The notes under the pieces: model-generated | What the model was told of the DNA's origin: nothing | Seen by the model: the letters and a program-made list of their open reading frames with translations, nothing else | The model's database searches: none | Assembly: GCF_001458595.1 (NCBI RefSeq) | Contig: NZ_LN890323.1 | Coordinates: 1-64,000, forward strand | Length of the DNA stretch: 64,000 nt | Direction: 5' to 3' | From: Clostridium neonatale | GTDB lineage: Bacteria > Bacillota > Clostridia > Clostridiales > Clostridiaceae | Program-made: the position numbers and the translations under genes | Part shown: positions 56,090-64,000 of the stretch, piece by piece | Numbering within the stretch: position 1 is the stretch's first letter | Layout: each line of letters begins with the position of its first letter

Positions 56090-57667
56090 ATGAACAATAA
56101 TGAATTTTACAATTTAGGTCTTAAAGAGACCGTTGTTAAAGCTATAGATGAAATGGGCTTTACAAAACCATCGCAAATACAAGAACAAAGTATTCCTGTA
56201 ACTCTTAGCGGAGTTGATTTAATAGGGCAAGCACAAACTGGTACTGGAAAAACTGCAGCTTACAGCTTACCTATTATCACTAAAATGAGTAATGCTCCTG
56301 GAATAAAGGCTCTTATATTGGCACCAACAAGAGAACTTGCAGTTCAAGTTAATGACGAAATAACAAGACTTTCAAAGTATGAAAAGCTTAATGCTTTATC
56401 TGTTTATGGTGGAGATTCCATAGATAGACAAATAAGAGCTCTAAAAAAATCTGATGTTGATATAGTCGTTGGTACTCCAGGAAGAATGTTAGATCTTATA
56501 AAGAGAAAAGTACTTCATTTAGATAAAGTAGAATTTTTAGTTCTAGATGAAGCAGATGAAATGCTTAATATGGGATTCATTGATGACATAGAAGAAATAT
56601 TAAGTCATACACCATCCGAAAGACAAACGCTTTTATTTTCAGCAACAATGCCAGACCCAATAGCTAAACTTGCTAAAAGATATATGAAGCCTGATGCTAA
56701 ATTAGTAAGTGTTAAAAAGAGTACATTAACTGTATCTAAGATTGAACAAAGCTACTATATGGTAAATGGTAAAAATAAGCTAGAAGCACTTTGTAGACTA
56801 TTAAGCCTAGATAATCCTTCTTCAGCTATAATATTCTGTAAAACTAAAAAAGGCGTTGACGATTTAGTTCACGACTTGCAAGCTAAAGGATTTATGGTTG
56901 AGGGAATGCATGGAGATATGACTCAAATCCACAGATTAGCTACTTTAAATAAATTTAAAAAGGGTACACTACATTTATTAATCGCAACAGATGTTGCAGC
57001 TAGAGGTATAGATGTTGATGGTGTAACTCACGTTATAAATTATGATCTTCCACAAGATGTTGAAAGTTATGTTCACAGAATTGGTAGAACTGGTAGAGCT
57101 AATAAAGAAGGAACTGCTTATTCTTTAGTAACCCCAAAAGATTTTTCTATGATAAAACAAATCCAAAAAGTTACTAAGAGTGATATAAAACAAAATCCTG
57201 TTCCAACAGTTGATCAAATTAATAACAAAAAATTTGCGGATATGGCTGATGAAATACAAAAGACTATCGAGTCTGGAGAATTAGGCAAATTCTTACCAAG
57301 TGCAATAAATCTTGTTGAAAATCATGATCCAGTAGCAGTAATCGCTGGATTAATGAAAATCAAATTTGATAATGAGCAAATATTTGAATATACTTCTAAT
57401 TCTTTAGAAACACCTAAGAGCGAAGATGTACGTTTATTCTTCTCTGTAGGTAAAAAAGACGGTTTAACTCCTAAGATATTAATTAACTATATTAAAGATA
57501 AAACAAGAGTTAATGCATCAACTATAGGTCAAATTGATCTAATGGAGAACTTCTCCTTTGTAAGTGTCGACAGAAGCATATCTGAAAAGATATTAAATAA
57601 ATGTCCAGGAGGCAAAATCAACAGAAAGAAAGTCAATGTTGAAGTTGCTAATAGAAGAAGAAAATAA
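56090..57667 (+). CDS. DEAD-box RNA helicase with DbpA-type C-terminal domain
   Basis: 525 residues. The Q motif (GFTKPSQIQEQSIP), AQTGTGKTA (motif I), PTRELA (Ia), DEADE (II), SAT (III) and HRIGRTGRA (VI) are present. The C-terminal region (about 450-515; VRLFFSVGKKDGLTPKILINYI) resembles the DbpA RNA-binding domain. It remodels RNA, probably in ribosome assembly or mRNA decay; CshA/DeaD and DbpA/YxiN are the closest models. GAGGATAAT precedes the ATG. Confidence 0.92.
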   Translation: MNNNEFYNLGLKETVVKAIDEMGFTKPSQIQEQSIPVTLSGVDLIGQAQTGTGKTAAYSLPIITKMSNAPGIKALILAPTRELAVQVNDEITRLSKYEKLNALSVYGGDSIDRQIRALKKSDVDIVVGTPGRMLDLIKRKVLHLDKVEFLVLDEADEMLNMGFIDDIEEILSHTPSERQTLLFSATMPDPIAKLAKRYMKPDAKLVSVKKSTLTVSKIEQSYYMVNGKNKLEALCRLLSLDNPSSAIIFCKTKKGVDDLVHDLQAKGFMVEGMHGDMTQIHRLATLNKFKKGTLHLLIATDVAARGIDVDGVTHVINYDLPQDVESYVHRIGRTGRANKEGTAYSLVTPKDFSMIKQIQKVTKSDIKQNPVPTVDQINNKKFADMADEIQKTIESGELGKFLPSAINLVENHDPVAVIAGLMKIKFDNEQIFEYTSNSLETPKSEDVRLFFSVGKKDGLTPKILINYIKDKTRVNASTIGQIDLMENFSFVSVDRSISEKILNKCPGGKINRKKVNVEVANRRRK

Positions 57668-57675
57668 TCTTTTTA

Positions 57676-57710
57676 AAAAGCTCCTCTTAACCGTGATGGA
57701 GCTTTTACTA
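57676..57710 (+). terminator. Terminator after the helicase gene
   Basis: AAAAGCTCC pairs with GGAGCTTTT. A second hairpin follows at once. Confidence 0.85.
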
Positions 57711-57720
57711 TGCCTTTAAT

Positions 57721-57754
57721 AAAAAAGCTGTTTTTAAATACAGCTTTTTTTATT
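57721..57754. terminator. Bidirectional terminator before the Hsp20-like gene's end
   Basis: AAAAAAGCTG pairs with CAGCTTTTTT, with T runs on both strands. It serves the helicase gene and the convergent Hsp20-like gene. Confidence 0.9.
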
Positions 57755-57824
57755 TATCCACAATTTTAAAAATTTTCTGTGAAGTTTTCCACAATTCTTT
57801 AACTTTTTGTTTATTTTTATTTAA

Positions 57825-58373
57825 TCAATGTGAATTATTTTCTTCATCTAATGGTACTAACTCAGTCTCTACTACTTCTGTATAATCTATATCCACTATT
57901 TCCGGTGATCCATCAACATAAAATCTTTTAGGCATTCTTATGCTTAACATTTCTTCATCTATACTTTTTAAAATATTATCTGTATCTATCTCTTCTATAT
58001 TATCAAATGTTTTATTATAATGATTCTTAACTTTTGTTTTTATTCCAAATGGATTAGTGTTAATTTCTAAGCGATTCAGATTTATTTCAATAATTCCAGA
58101 ATCATATCTTATACTAAGTTCTCTTAAATTAACTCCATTTAATTCAATTGTTAATAAATACATATCATCATATGATTCAAATTTAATAAAATTAACCTCT
58201 TCTTGATTTTTTTCTTCATCCGAATTTTCATAATTAGAAAATACATCTTCATATAAATCTGTTATTTCATTTATACCAATATCCCCCAAAAATGATTCAA
58301 CCATATCATCTATTTTGTTGAAAGTCCCAAATGTAAAAACTCCTCCACCTTTAAATGGAAAAAAATTGAACAT
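57825..58373 (-). CDS. Hsp20/alpha-crystallin-like protein
   Basis: About 182 residues from the ATG at 58373, chosen since GGAGGGTATA is just before it. The core (about 65-165) has alpha-crystallin-type features: YLLTIELNGVNLRELSIRYD near the start and MLSIRMPKRF, a variant of the usual LxVxxPK end. The middle loop is unusually long and acidic. It may be a small heat-shock chaperone, though the match is loose. It is divergent from levR. Confidence 0.6.
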   Translation of the reverse strand: MFNFFPFKGGGVFTFGTFNKIDDMVESFLGDIGINEITDLYEDVFSNYENSDEEKNQEEVNFIKFESYDDMYLLTIELNGVNLRELSIRYDSGIIEINLNRLEINTNPFGIKTKVKNHYNKTFDNIEEIDTDNILKSIDEEMLSIRMPKRFYVDGSPEIVDIDYTEVVETELVPLDEENNSH

Positions 58374-58517
58374 TATACCCTCCAAAAATATTTATATATA
58401 CTATTCTATTTTTTTACTTCATATATGTTAATTATTTATAAGATTTAATACTGTATTGATACACTATTGAATATTCAAGCCTTTAATAATACAATAATAA
58501 TTATATGGAGGTATAAT

Positions 58518-61322
58518 ATGAAAAGAATTGATAAAATTTACAATTATATTCTAGAACATTCGAAAAATTTTACTAAAGCAGAAATTCTTAATAATAATGG
58601 ACCAACAGCACAAGAAATAGGAAATGCTTTAGATATTTTAAGAAATAATGTTTCTAAAGAACTTAACAGTCTTTGCAGAGATAAAAAACTCATTAAAATT
58701 AAAAACCGTCCTGTTTTGTATTTTGACAAAAAGTATATAGAAGATATTTTTTCTATAAAAATTTCTTCTGATTCAGAAGAAATATCTATTGATACTCTTC
58801 TGAATTCATCAATTACTTCAGATAAAGACTCCTGCTCTCCATTTAGTTATCTCATAGGCTATAATACGAGTTTAAAAAATCAAATTGAGCAAGCTAAAGC
58901 GGCTTTGATGTATCCTCCAAATGGTCTCCATACATTGATAATAGGTAGTACAGGAGTTGGAAAAAGTCTCTTTGCAAATATAATGTATCAATACGCAAAA
59001 TATATAAAGAAATTATCATCAGATGCTCCATTTATAGTTTTCAATTGTGCAGACTATGCAAATAATCCACAGCTATTATTATCTCATATTTTCGGACATA
59101 TAAAGAGTGCATTTACTGGAGCTGATAAAGAGACAGATGGTATTGTTGCAAAAGCTGATGGCGGTATATTGTTCTTGGATGAAATTCATAGACTACCACC
59201 AGAAGGTCAAGAAATGATCTTTTACTTTATGGATACAGGCACTTATAATAAGCTTGGCGAAACTGAAAGAAACCGAAAAGCTAATGTATTATTGATAAGT
59301 GCCACAACAGAAGATCCTAATTCTGCATTATTGAATACTTTCATTAGAAGAATTCCTATCACTATAGCTATTCCAAACTTCAATGAAAGACCGCTTGAAG
59401 ATAAAGTTAAACTTATTCAATTCTTAATTTCTAAAGAAGCTCAGAGAGTTAACAAAGCCATAAAAATATCTGATGACGCAATAAAAGCATTGATAGGAAG
59501 TACATCATATGGAAATGTAGGGCAATTAAAATCTAATATTCAATTGATATGTGCAAAGGGCTTCTTAAATTCAATTAATACAGATAATAATATTGAAATA
59601 GATATCTCTTTATTACCTGGAAACATCAAGAATGGGCTTATATCCTTTGGGAATAAAGATAAAGAAGATAATTCTCATTGGAACATGATTCCTAAATATA
59701 TAACTATCAACCCCGATGACAATGGACTTTTTATTGAAGAGGATTCATATGAACCTTCTTTCAATATATATAATATTATCCAAGATAAAACCTCTGCATT
59801 AAAAGAACAAGGTATGAAAGAAGAAGATATTAAAAACTTTATAACTACTGATATCAATCTACATTTAAAGCAATTCTATGATAGATTTAAAAACGAAGCA
59901 AATTCAAGAGAAGGACTATTAAAGATTGTTGATAAGGATATTGTTGATTTCACTGAAGACTTAAAAAAATTAGTTGAAAAAAAATTGGATACAGTCTTAA
60001 ATGATAGATTCATTTATGCAATAAGCCTTCATTTTAGTGCTTTATTTAATCGTATAAAAACAAAATTATTTTCATTTTCTGATGACATAAATTTATCAAT
60101 ATCAACCACTAGTAAAGAATTTGAAGTTGCTAAAGAAATTTATTCACTTACTGAAGAAAAATTCAATATTGTCATTCCACCAATAGAAATAGAGTATCTC
60201 GCTCTTCTTCTAAGTTCTATAAACGATCCTATAGATCAAAAAAGAATAGGAATAGTAGTCGCTGCTCATGGAATTAGCACTGCTACAAGCATGGTAAATG
60301 TGGCTAAAAAATTATTTGAAGCTGATAACATAGTATCTGTTGATATGCCACTTGAAAAAAAACCTCTTGATATATTAGAAGATGTTATATTGAAAGTTAA
60401 GGAAATTAATGAGGGAAAAGGAGTTCTTTTATTAGTTGATATGGGATCCTTAAATACATTTGCAGATGTTATAACAGAAAGGACTGGAATATCTACTAAA
60501 AGTATTGATATGGTTTCTACCCCATTAGTTTTGGAGGCTGTAAGAAAATGTTCTCTTTGTGATAGTGACTTAAATTCTGTTTATTCATATTTAATTAAAG
60601 ACTTCAGAGGATATACAAATAAATTAGTTGTTAATAAAAATAGTAATAATCTTCACAATGCCATTGTTACTGTATGTTCAACTGGAAAAGGAGCTGCTAT
60701 AAAACTGAAAGAATTGGTTCAGGATATCGTTACTAGTATCACTCCAGATCCAATAGAAATAATACCTGTCTCTACAAATAAAATATCTGATTCTATAAAT
60801 CATATATCAAAAAATAGAAATATTTTATCTGTTGTAGGAATAACAAATCCTAAGCTAGGATTGCCTTTTATATCTATTGAATCGCTAATTGATGGATCTG
60901 GTGAAGAAATATTAAGAAATATAATTGAAGGAAATCCAATAGATTCAACTCCTGCAAAGCTTCAAAATCCTATTGTTATAAGAAAGCTTTGCAAAGAAAG
61001 CCTACAAGAACTTCTTACGTTCCTCAACCCTGAAAAGATATATCCATTATTAGAAGATTTCATGAATTCGCTGGGAAATACACTAAATCTAACTTATGAG
61101 AATCCAGTGAAATTGAAATTTATAATACACTTAGCCTGTGCACTAGAAAGAATGGTAGTAAATGATGGATTAGAATTTAGGGATGATACTTCTATGTTAA
61201 ATAAAAATATATTCAATGCCCTAAAACAGGCAAGTGCGGTATTCAATAAATCATTATCTATAATATTAACCGATGATGAATTATATTATATGGTTGATAT
61301 TTTAGAGCAATACACAAAATAG
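58518..61322 (+). CDS. levR: LevR-type sigma-54-dependent PTS transcription activator
   Basis: About 934 residues from the ATG at 58518, 8 bases after ATGGAGG; an upstream frame start at 58467 has no ribosome site. An N-terminal HTH-like part (about 1-75) precedes a AAA+ domain with Walker A GSTGVGKS, the sigma-54 contact loop SAFTGA and DEIHRLPPEG (about 120-330). Then come a PRD (about 460-570), an EIIA-Man-like domain (VAAHGISTATS...LLLVDMGSL), an EIIB-like part (CSTGKGAA) and a C-terminal PRD. It activates the PTS promoter downstream. Confidence 0.93.
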   Translation: MKRIDKIYNYILEHSKNFTKAEILNNNGPTAQEIGNALDILRNNVSKELNSLCRDKKLIKIKNRPVLYFDKKYIEDIFSIKISSDSEEISIDTLLNSSITSDKDSCSPFSYLIGYNTSLKNQIEQAKAALMYPPNGLHTLIIGSTGVGKSLFANIMYQYAKYIKKLSSDAPFIVFNCADYANNPQLLLSHIFGHIKSAFTGADKETDGIVAKADGGILFLDEIHRLPPEGQEMIFYFMDTGTYNKLGETERNRKANVLLISATTEDPNSALLNTFIRRIPITIAIPNFNERPLEDKVKLIQFLISKEAQRVNKAIKISDDAIKALIGSTSYGNVGQLKSNIQLICAKGFLNSINTDNNIEIDISLLPGNIKNGLISFGNKDKEDNSHWNMIPKYITINPDDNGLFIEEDSYEPSFNIYNIIQDKTSALKEQGMKEEDIKNFITTDINLHLKQFYDRFKNEANSREGLLKIVDKDIVDFTEDLKKLVEKKLDTVLNDRFIYAISLHFSALFNRIKTKLFSFSDDINLSISTTSKEFEVAKEIYSLTEEKFNIVIPPIEIEYLALLLSSINDPIDQKRIGIVVAAHGISTATSMVNVAKKLFEADNIVSVDMPLEKKPLDILEDVILKVKEINEGKGVLLLVDMGSLNTFADVITERTGISTKSIDMVSTPLVLEAVRKCSLCDSDLNSVYSYLIKDFRGYTNKLVVNKNSNNLHNAIVTVCSTGKGAAIKLKELVQDIVTSITPDPIEIIPVSTNKISDSINHISKNRNILSVVGITNPKLGLPFISIESLIDGSGEEILRNIIEGNPIDSTPAKLQNPIVIRKLCKESLQELLTFLNPEKIYPLLEDFMNSLGNTLNLTYENPVKLKFIIHLACALERMVVNDGLEFRDDTSMLNKNIFNALKQASAVFNKSLSIILTDDELYYMVDILEQYTK

Positions 61323-61383
61323 AGTATCAATATTCTATATTAATTTACATTAAAAATTTATAATAGTGTATTATTTTATTCTC

Positions 61384-61489
61384 GTTCTGTATCTCCCCAA
61401 ATTATTGTGTATCATTTTAATAATTAATAATTTTTTCCAATTGCGTAAGTTCTAATGTTCACCTATAAATTAATATTATGATACAGAAC
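61384..61489 (+). promoter_or_regulatory. Candidate LevR upstream activating repeats
   Basis: GTTCTGTATC (61384-61393) and GATACAGAAC (61480-61489) are perfect 10-base inverted copies. A further TGTATC lies at 61408-61413. They lie right before the sigma-54 promoter, as expected for enhancer sites of LevR-like activators. Binding is inferred. Confidence 0.55.
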
Positions 61490-61490
61490 T

Positions 61491-61506
61491 TGGCACGACT
61501 TTTGCT
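61491..61506 (+). promoter_or_regulatory. Sigma-54 (-24/-12) promoter of the mannose-family PTS operon
   Basis: TGGCAC-GACTT-TTGCT matches the consensus TGGCAC-N5-TTGCW perfectly. The levR gene directly upstream encodes the activator type required. Transcription would start at about 61518. Confidence 0.92.
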
Positions 61507-61560
61507 TTATATAAAAGTATAACTCAAGATTAATCTTAATTTAAGAAAGGAGTAGTTGCA

Positions 61561-61983
61561 ATGATAGCATTAATTGTCGGAACACATGGCATGTTTTCTA
61601 AAGAACTAGTAAAGTCTGCTGAAATGATTTTTGGAGAGCAAAAAAATATTGGCTATGTAACTTTCGTACCTGGTGAAGGTACTGAAAACCTAATATCCAA
61701 ATATGATGAAATAATAAAAGAACTAGATTGCACTGATGGAATTTTATTTATGGTTGATCTTTTTGCTGGTAGCCCATTTAATGCTGCAAGCATGCTTGCT
61801 ATAAAAAATAGTAATATGGAGATTGTCACTGGAGTCAACTTACCAATGATACTTGAAGTTTTCAGTAATAGGGAATCTTCAACATTATCTGAATTAGTAA
61901 ACATCGCAGAGAAAAGCGGAAAAGAATCAATAAGAAAATTAATAAAACAAGCTTCTGAAAGCTTCGAGGAGGATGATTTATAA
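61561..61983 (+). CDS. PTS mannose/fructose-family EIIA
   Basis: 140 residues. The phosphorylated histidine is H9 in GTHGMFSKEL. FMVDLFAGSPFNAA and TGVNLPMILE are EIIA-Man features. EIIA and EIIB are separate proteins, as in LevD/LevE. AGAAAGGAGTAG precedes the ATG. The stop shares one base with the EIIB start, so translation is coupled. The sugar is not certain. Confidence 0.93.
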   Translation: MIALIVGTHGMFSKELVKSAEMIFGEQKNIGYVTFVPGEGTENLISKYDEIIKELDCTDGILFMVDLFAGSPFNAASMLAIKNSNMEIVTGVNLPMILEVFSNRESSTLSELVNIAEKSGKESIRKLIKQASESFEEDDL

Positions 61984-62465
61984 TGAAAATTGCATTAGCA
62001 AGAATAGATGATAGATTAATACACGGACAAGTTGTAACAGTCTGGTCAAAAGAAACAAAATGTCAAAGAATAATTGTATGTAACGATGATGTAGCAAATG
62101 ATGAAATTAGAAAAACTCTACTTACTCAAGTTGCTCCTCCTGGAGTTAAATCGCATGTTGTTGATATAGATAAAGCAATCAAAGTTATCAATAATCCAAA
62201 ATATGAAAATGATATAGTCTTACTGCTTTTCACTAATCCAACAGATGTTTTAAGGTTAGTTGACGCAGGAATAGACATTAAGAGTGTCAACATAGGCGGT
62301 ATGTCATTCAAAGAAGGAAAAACTCAAATAACACCTGCTATTTCAGTTAATGCCGAAGATATTAAATCATTTAAAGCATTAAATAAAAAAAATATAGAAT
62401 TAGAAATAAGAAAAGTAGCTTCTGATTCAAAATCTCTTATTATGCCTCTAATAGAAAAACTTTAA
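61983..62465 (+). CDS. PTS mannose/fructose/sorbose-family EIIB
   Basis: 160 residues. The phosphorylated histidine is H14 in RIDDRLIHGQVVTVW. SVNIGGMSFKEGKTQITPAISV is typical of the family. It receives phosphate from the EIIA just upstream and passes it to the sugar bound by IIC/IID. It is followed by a 147-base gap with a strong hairpin before IIC. Confidence 0.94.
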   Translation: MKIALARIDDRLIHGQVVTVWSKETKCQRIIVCNDDVANDEIRKTLLTQVAPPGVKSHVVDIDKAIKVINNPKYENDIVLLLFTNPTDVLRLVDAGIDIKSVNIGGMSFKEGKTQITPAISVNAEDIKSFKALNKKNIELEIRKVASDSKSLIMPLIEKL

Positions 62466-62510
62466 TAGTTATCTACTAAACATACTATACCCTTAATCCC
62501 AAACCATAAA

Positions 62511-62553
62511 AATATAAATAATAGCTAAATATCAGGTAGCTATTATTTATATT
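62511..62553 (+). other. Intercistronic hairpin between EIIB and EIIC
   Basis: AATATAAATAATAGCTA (62511-62527) pairs perfectly over 17 bp with 62537-62553, with a 9-base loop. No T run follows. It probably marks mRNA processing or protects the IIA-IIB message end, which would set different levels for soluble and membrane subunits. Confidence 0.65.
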
Positions 62554-62612
62554 AATCAAAATCTGTATATATATTTTTTATATATAAATTATCAATAAAG
62601 GGGGAAATCATT

Positions 62613-63410
62613 ATGGAAATTAATGCATTTCAAATCATTATTATTTTCTTAATTGCATGTATTTCTGGTATGGGATCAGTTCTTGATGAATTTCAAACTC
62701 ACAGACCATTAATTGCATGTACATTGATCGGACTTGTTTTAGGTGATTTAAAGACTGGAATTATTATTGGTGGTACATTAGAAATGATGGCTTTAGGCTG
62801 GATGAATATCGGTGCTGCAATGGCTCCTGATGCTGCTCTAGCTAGTATTATTTCAACTATTATCGTAATTGCTGGAAAACAAGATATAAGTGCTGGTATT
62901 GCAATTGCAATTCCAATTGCTGCTGCTGGACAAGTATTAACAATACTTTGTAGAACAATTACAGTTTTCTTCCAACATCAAGCAGACAAATGTGCTCAAA
63001 ATGGTAACCTTACAGGAATTGATATGTGCCATTTAGGTGCTCTTGGAATCCAAGCTCTTCGTGTATCTATTCCTGCAGTAATCGTTGCTAGCTTTGTTGG
63101 TACTGATATCGTTCAAAACATGCTAGCTGCAATACCAGAATGGGTAACTAGAGGTCTACAAGTTGGTGGTGGTGTAGTAGTTGTAGTTGGATACGCTATG
63201 GTTATTAACATGATGGAAGCAAAACACTTAATGCCATTCTTCTTCTTAGGATTTGTAGTTGCTGCAATAAGTCAATTAAATTTAGTTGCTTTAGGTATAG
63301 TTGGTGTCGTTTCAGCTGTAATCTATATTCAATTAAATCCTAAGTTCAATACTAATAGAACAGCAGTTGAGATGGCATCATCAAGCATTGCTGATGATGA
63401 ATTAGACTAA
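62613..63410 (+). CDS. PTS mannose-family EIIC
   Basis: 265 residues of the ManY/LevF/SorA type, with about six to seven membrane segments. The signature GGTLEMMALGWMNIGAAMAPDAALASII lies at about 50-77. It forms the sugar channel with IID. GGGGGAAAT precedes the ATG, and the IID gene follows after 23 bases. Confidence 0.94.
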   Translation: MEINAFQIIIIFLIACISGMGSVLDEFQTHRPLIACTLIGLVLGDLKTGIIIGGTLEMMALGWMNIGAAMAPDAALASIISTIIVIAGKQDISAGIAIAIPIAAAGQVLTILCRTITVFFQHQADKCAQNGNLTGIDMCHLGALGIQALRVSIPAVIVASFVGTDIVQNMLAAIPEWVTRGLQVGGGVVVVVGYAMVINMMEAKHLMPFFFLGFVVAAISQLNLVALGIVGVVSAVIYIQLNPKFNTNRTAVEMASSSIADDELD

Positions 63411-63433
63411 TCAAGGAAAGGATGGTAATCAAT

Positions 63434-64000
63434 ATGAGTGAAAAAAAATTAACTAAAAGTGATCTTAAAAGTGTATTTATTCGTTCTAATTTTCATCAAG
63501 GTTCTTGGAACTTTGAAAGAATGCAAGCTCTAGGATATTGTTTTGCTATGATTCCAGTAATAAAAAGATTATATACTGGTGAAGAAAGAAAAGAAGCACT
63601 AAAGAGACATCTTGAGTTCTTTAATACGCAACCGTTTGTAACTGCTCCAATCCTTGGAGTAACAGCTGCCATGGAAGAACAAAAAGCTAACGGCGCTGAA
63701 ATCGATGCTGGTGCAATAAATGGTGTTAAAGTTGGTTTAATGGGACCTCTTGCAGGTGTTGGAGATCCAGTATTCTGGGGAACATTAAGACCAGTTGTAG
63801 CTGCACTTGGTGCTTCTATAGCATTATCAGGAAGTGTTCTTGGACCAATATTATTCTTCGTTTTATTTAACGCAGTACGTCTTGGAATTAGATGGTGGGG
63901 AGTTTCTTACGGATATAGTAAAGGAACTACTATAGTTGGAGATATGGCAGGCGGTAAGCTTCAAAAATTAACAGAAGGTGCTTCAATACTTGGTCTATTC
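63434..64000 (+). CDS. PTS mannose-family EIID, cut by the window end
   Basis: The first 189 codons are present and open to the last base. The start MSEKKLTKSDLKSVFIRSN and the segments FHQGSWNFERMQALGYCFAM and GPLAGVGDPVFWGTLRP are diagnostic of ManZ/LevG IID. The usual length is about 270-300. AGGAAAGGATGG lies before the ATG. Downstream genes cannot be seen. Confidence 0.93.
   Translation, partial: MSEKKLTKSDLKSVFIRSNFHQGSWNFERMQALGYCFAMIPVIKRLYTGEERKEALKRHLEFFNTQPFVTAPILGVTAAMEEQKANGAEIDAGAINGVKVGLMGPLAGVGDPVFWGTLRPVVAALGASIALSGSVLGPILFFVLFNAVRLGIRWWGVSYGYSKGTTIVGDMAGGKLQKLTEGASILGLF

Noticed and set aside
1..64000. Prophage, integrative element or intact insertion sequence
   Set aside because: No integrase, transposase, phage structural or conjugation gene is found on either strand, and no flanking direct repeat of tRNA-Ser or tRNA-Arg ends was seen.

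Overview
The window looks like a chromosomal segment of a low-GC, spore-forming Clostridium sensu stricto, most likely the C. beijerinckii / C. butyricum group. The reasons are the very AT-rich intergenic DNA, strong GGAGG ribosome sites, frequent TTG and GTG starts, a BofA sporulation protein, the large Gram-positive SRP RNA, and a sucrose locus in the order scrA-scrR-scrB-scrK, which is the order known from C. beijerinckii. It is mostly core and metabolic DNA. I see no CRISPR array, prophage or intact insertion sequence.

Layout. Base 1 lies in the 5' end of a 16S rRNA gene on the minus strand, with its promoter at 173-201. Positions 700-4800 hold a glucose PTS split into a free EIIA (crr) and an EIICB (ptsG). 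Each gene has its own RAT/terminator antitermination leader, and a GlcT-type antiterminator gene lies beside ptsG. Positions 4850-12000 carry a tandem GNAT protein, tcdA, mtnN, a DUF1015 gene, serA and an M32 carboxypeptidase. Positions 12200-18160 hold the oppBCDFA oligopeptide transporter, whose leader has interleaved, mutually exclusive hairpins. Positions 18700-24000 hold a small Cys-rich protein, a CHAP cell-wall hydrolase and the dnaX-ybaB-recR-DUF2508-bofA block.

The conserved order tadA - tRNA-Ser - SRP RNA - dnaX is broken up here. A PucR regulator, an enoate-reductase-like flavoenzyme, a soluble chemoreceptor, thyA and folA lie between dnaX and the SRP RNA. A truncated glnQ joined end-to-end with an uncharacterised two-helix membrane protein gene lies between the SRP RNA and tRNA-Ser(GGA).

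Positions 34300-38000 carry a Na/Pi cotransporter, tadA and a CNNM/HlyC-like membrane protein. Positions 38100-49400 form a sugar region: the scr operon, an XRE regulator, an orphan cellobiose-type EIIC with a divergent GntR regulator, a GPH symporter and the decayed remains of a LacI regulator. Then come an amidohydrolase, pirin, nitroreductase, tRNA-Arg(CCU), a CtpE-like P-type ATPase, plsC, a DEAD-box helicase and an Hsp20-like protein. The window ends with a LevR activator and a mannose-family PTS (IIA, IIB, IIC, and a IID cut by the window end) behind a near-perfect sigma-54 promoter.

How the genes fit together. Carbon uptake dominates. Three PTS systems and a symporter are controlled by distinct mechanisms: RNA antitermination (glucose), a LacI repressor (sucrose), GntR (cellobiose-type) and sigma-54/LevR (mannose-family). 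CcpA-type cre-like sites stand before scrA, celB and the GPH symporter. Neither scrA nor celB has its own EIIA, so the free glucose EIIA may serve at least the sucrose permease. The least explained items are the opp leader RNA, the membrane-protein/glnQ junction at tRNA-Ser, the 56-residue Cys-rich protein, and the flavoenzyme co-transcribed with a chemoreceptor that has no membrane segment.
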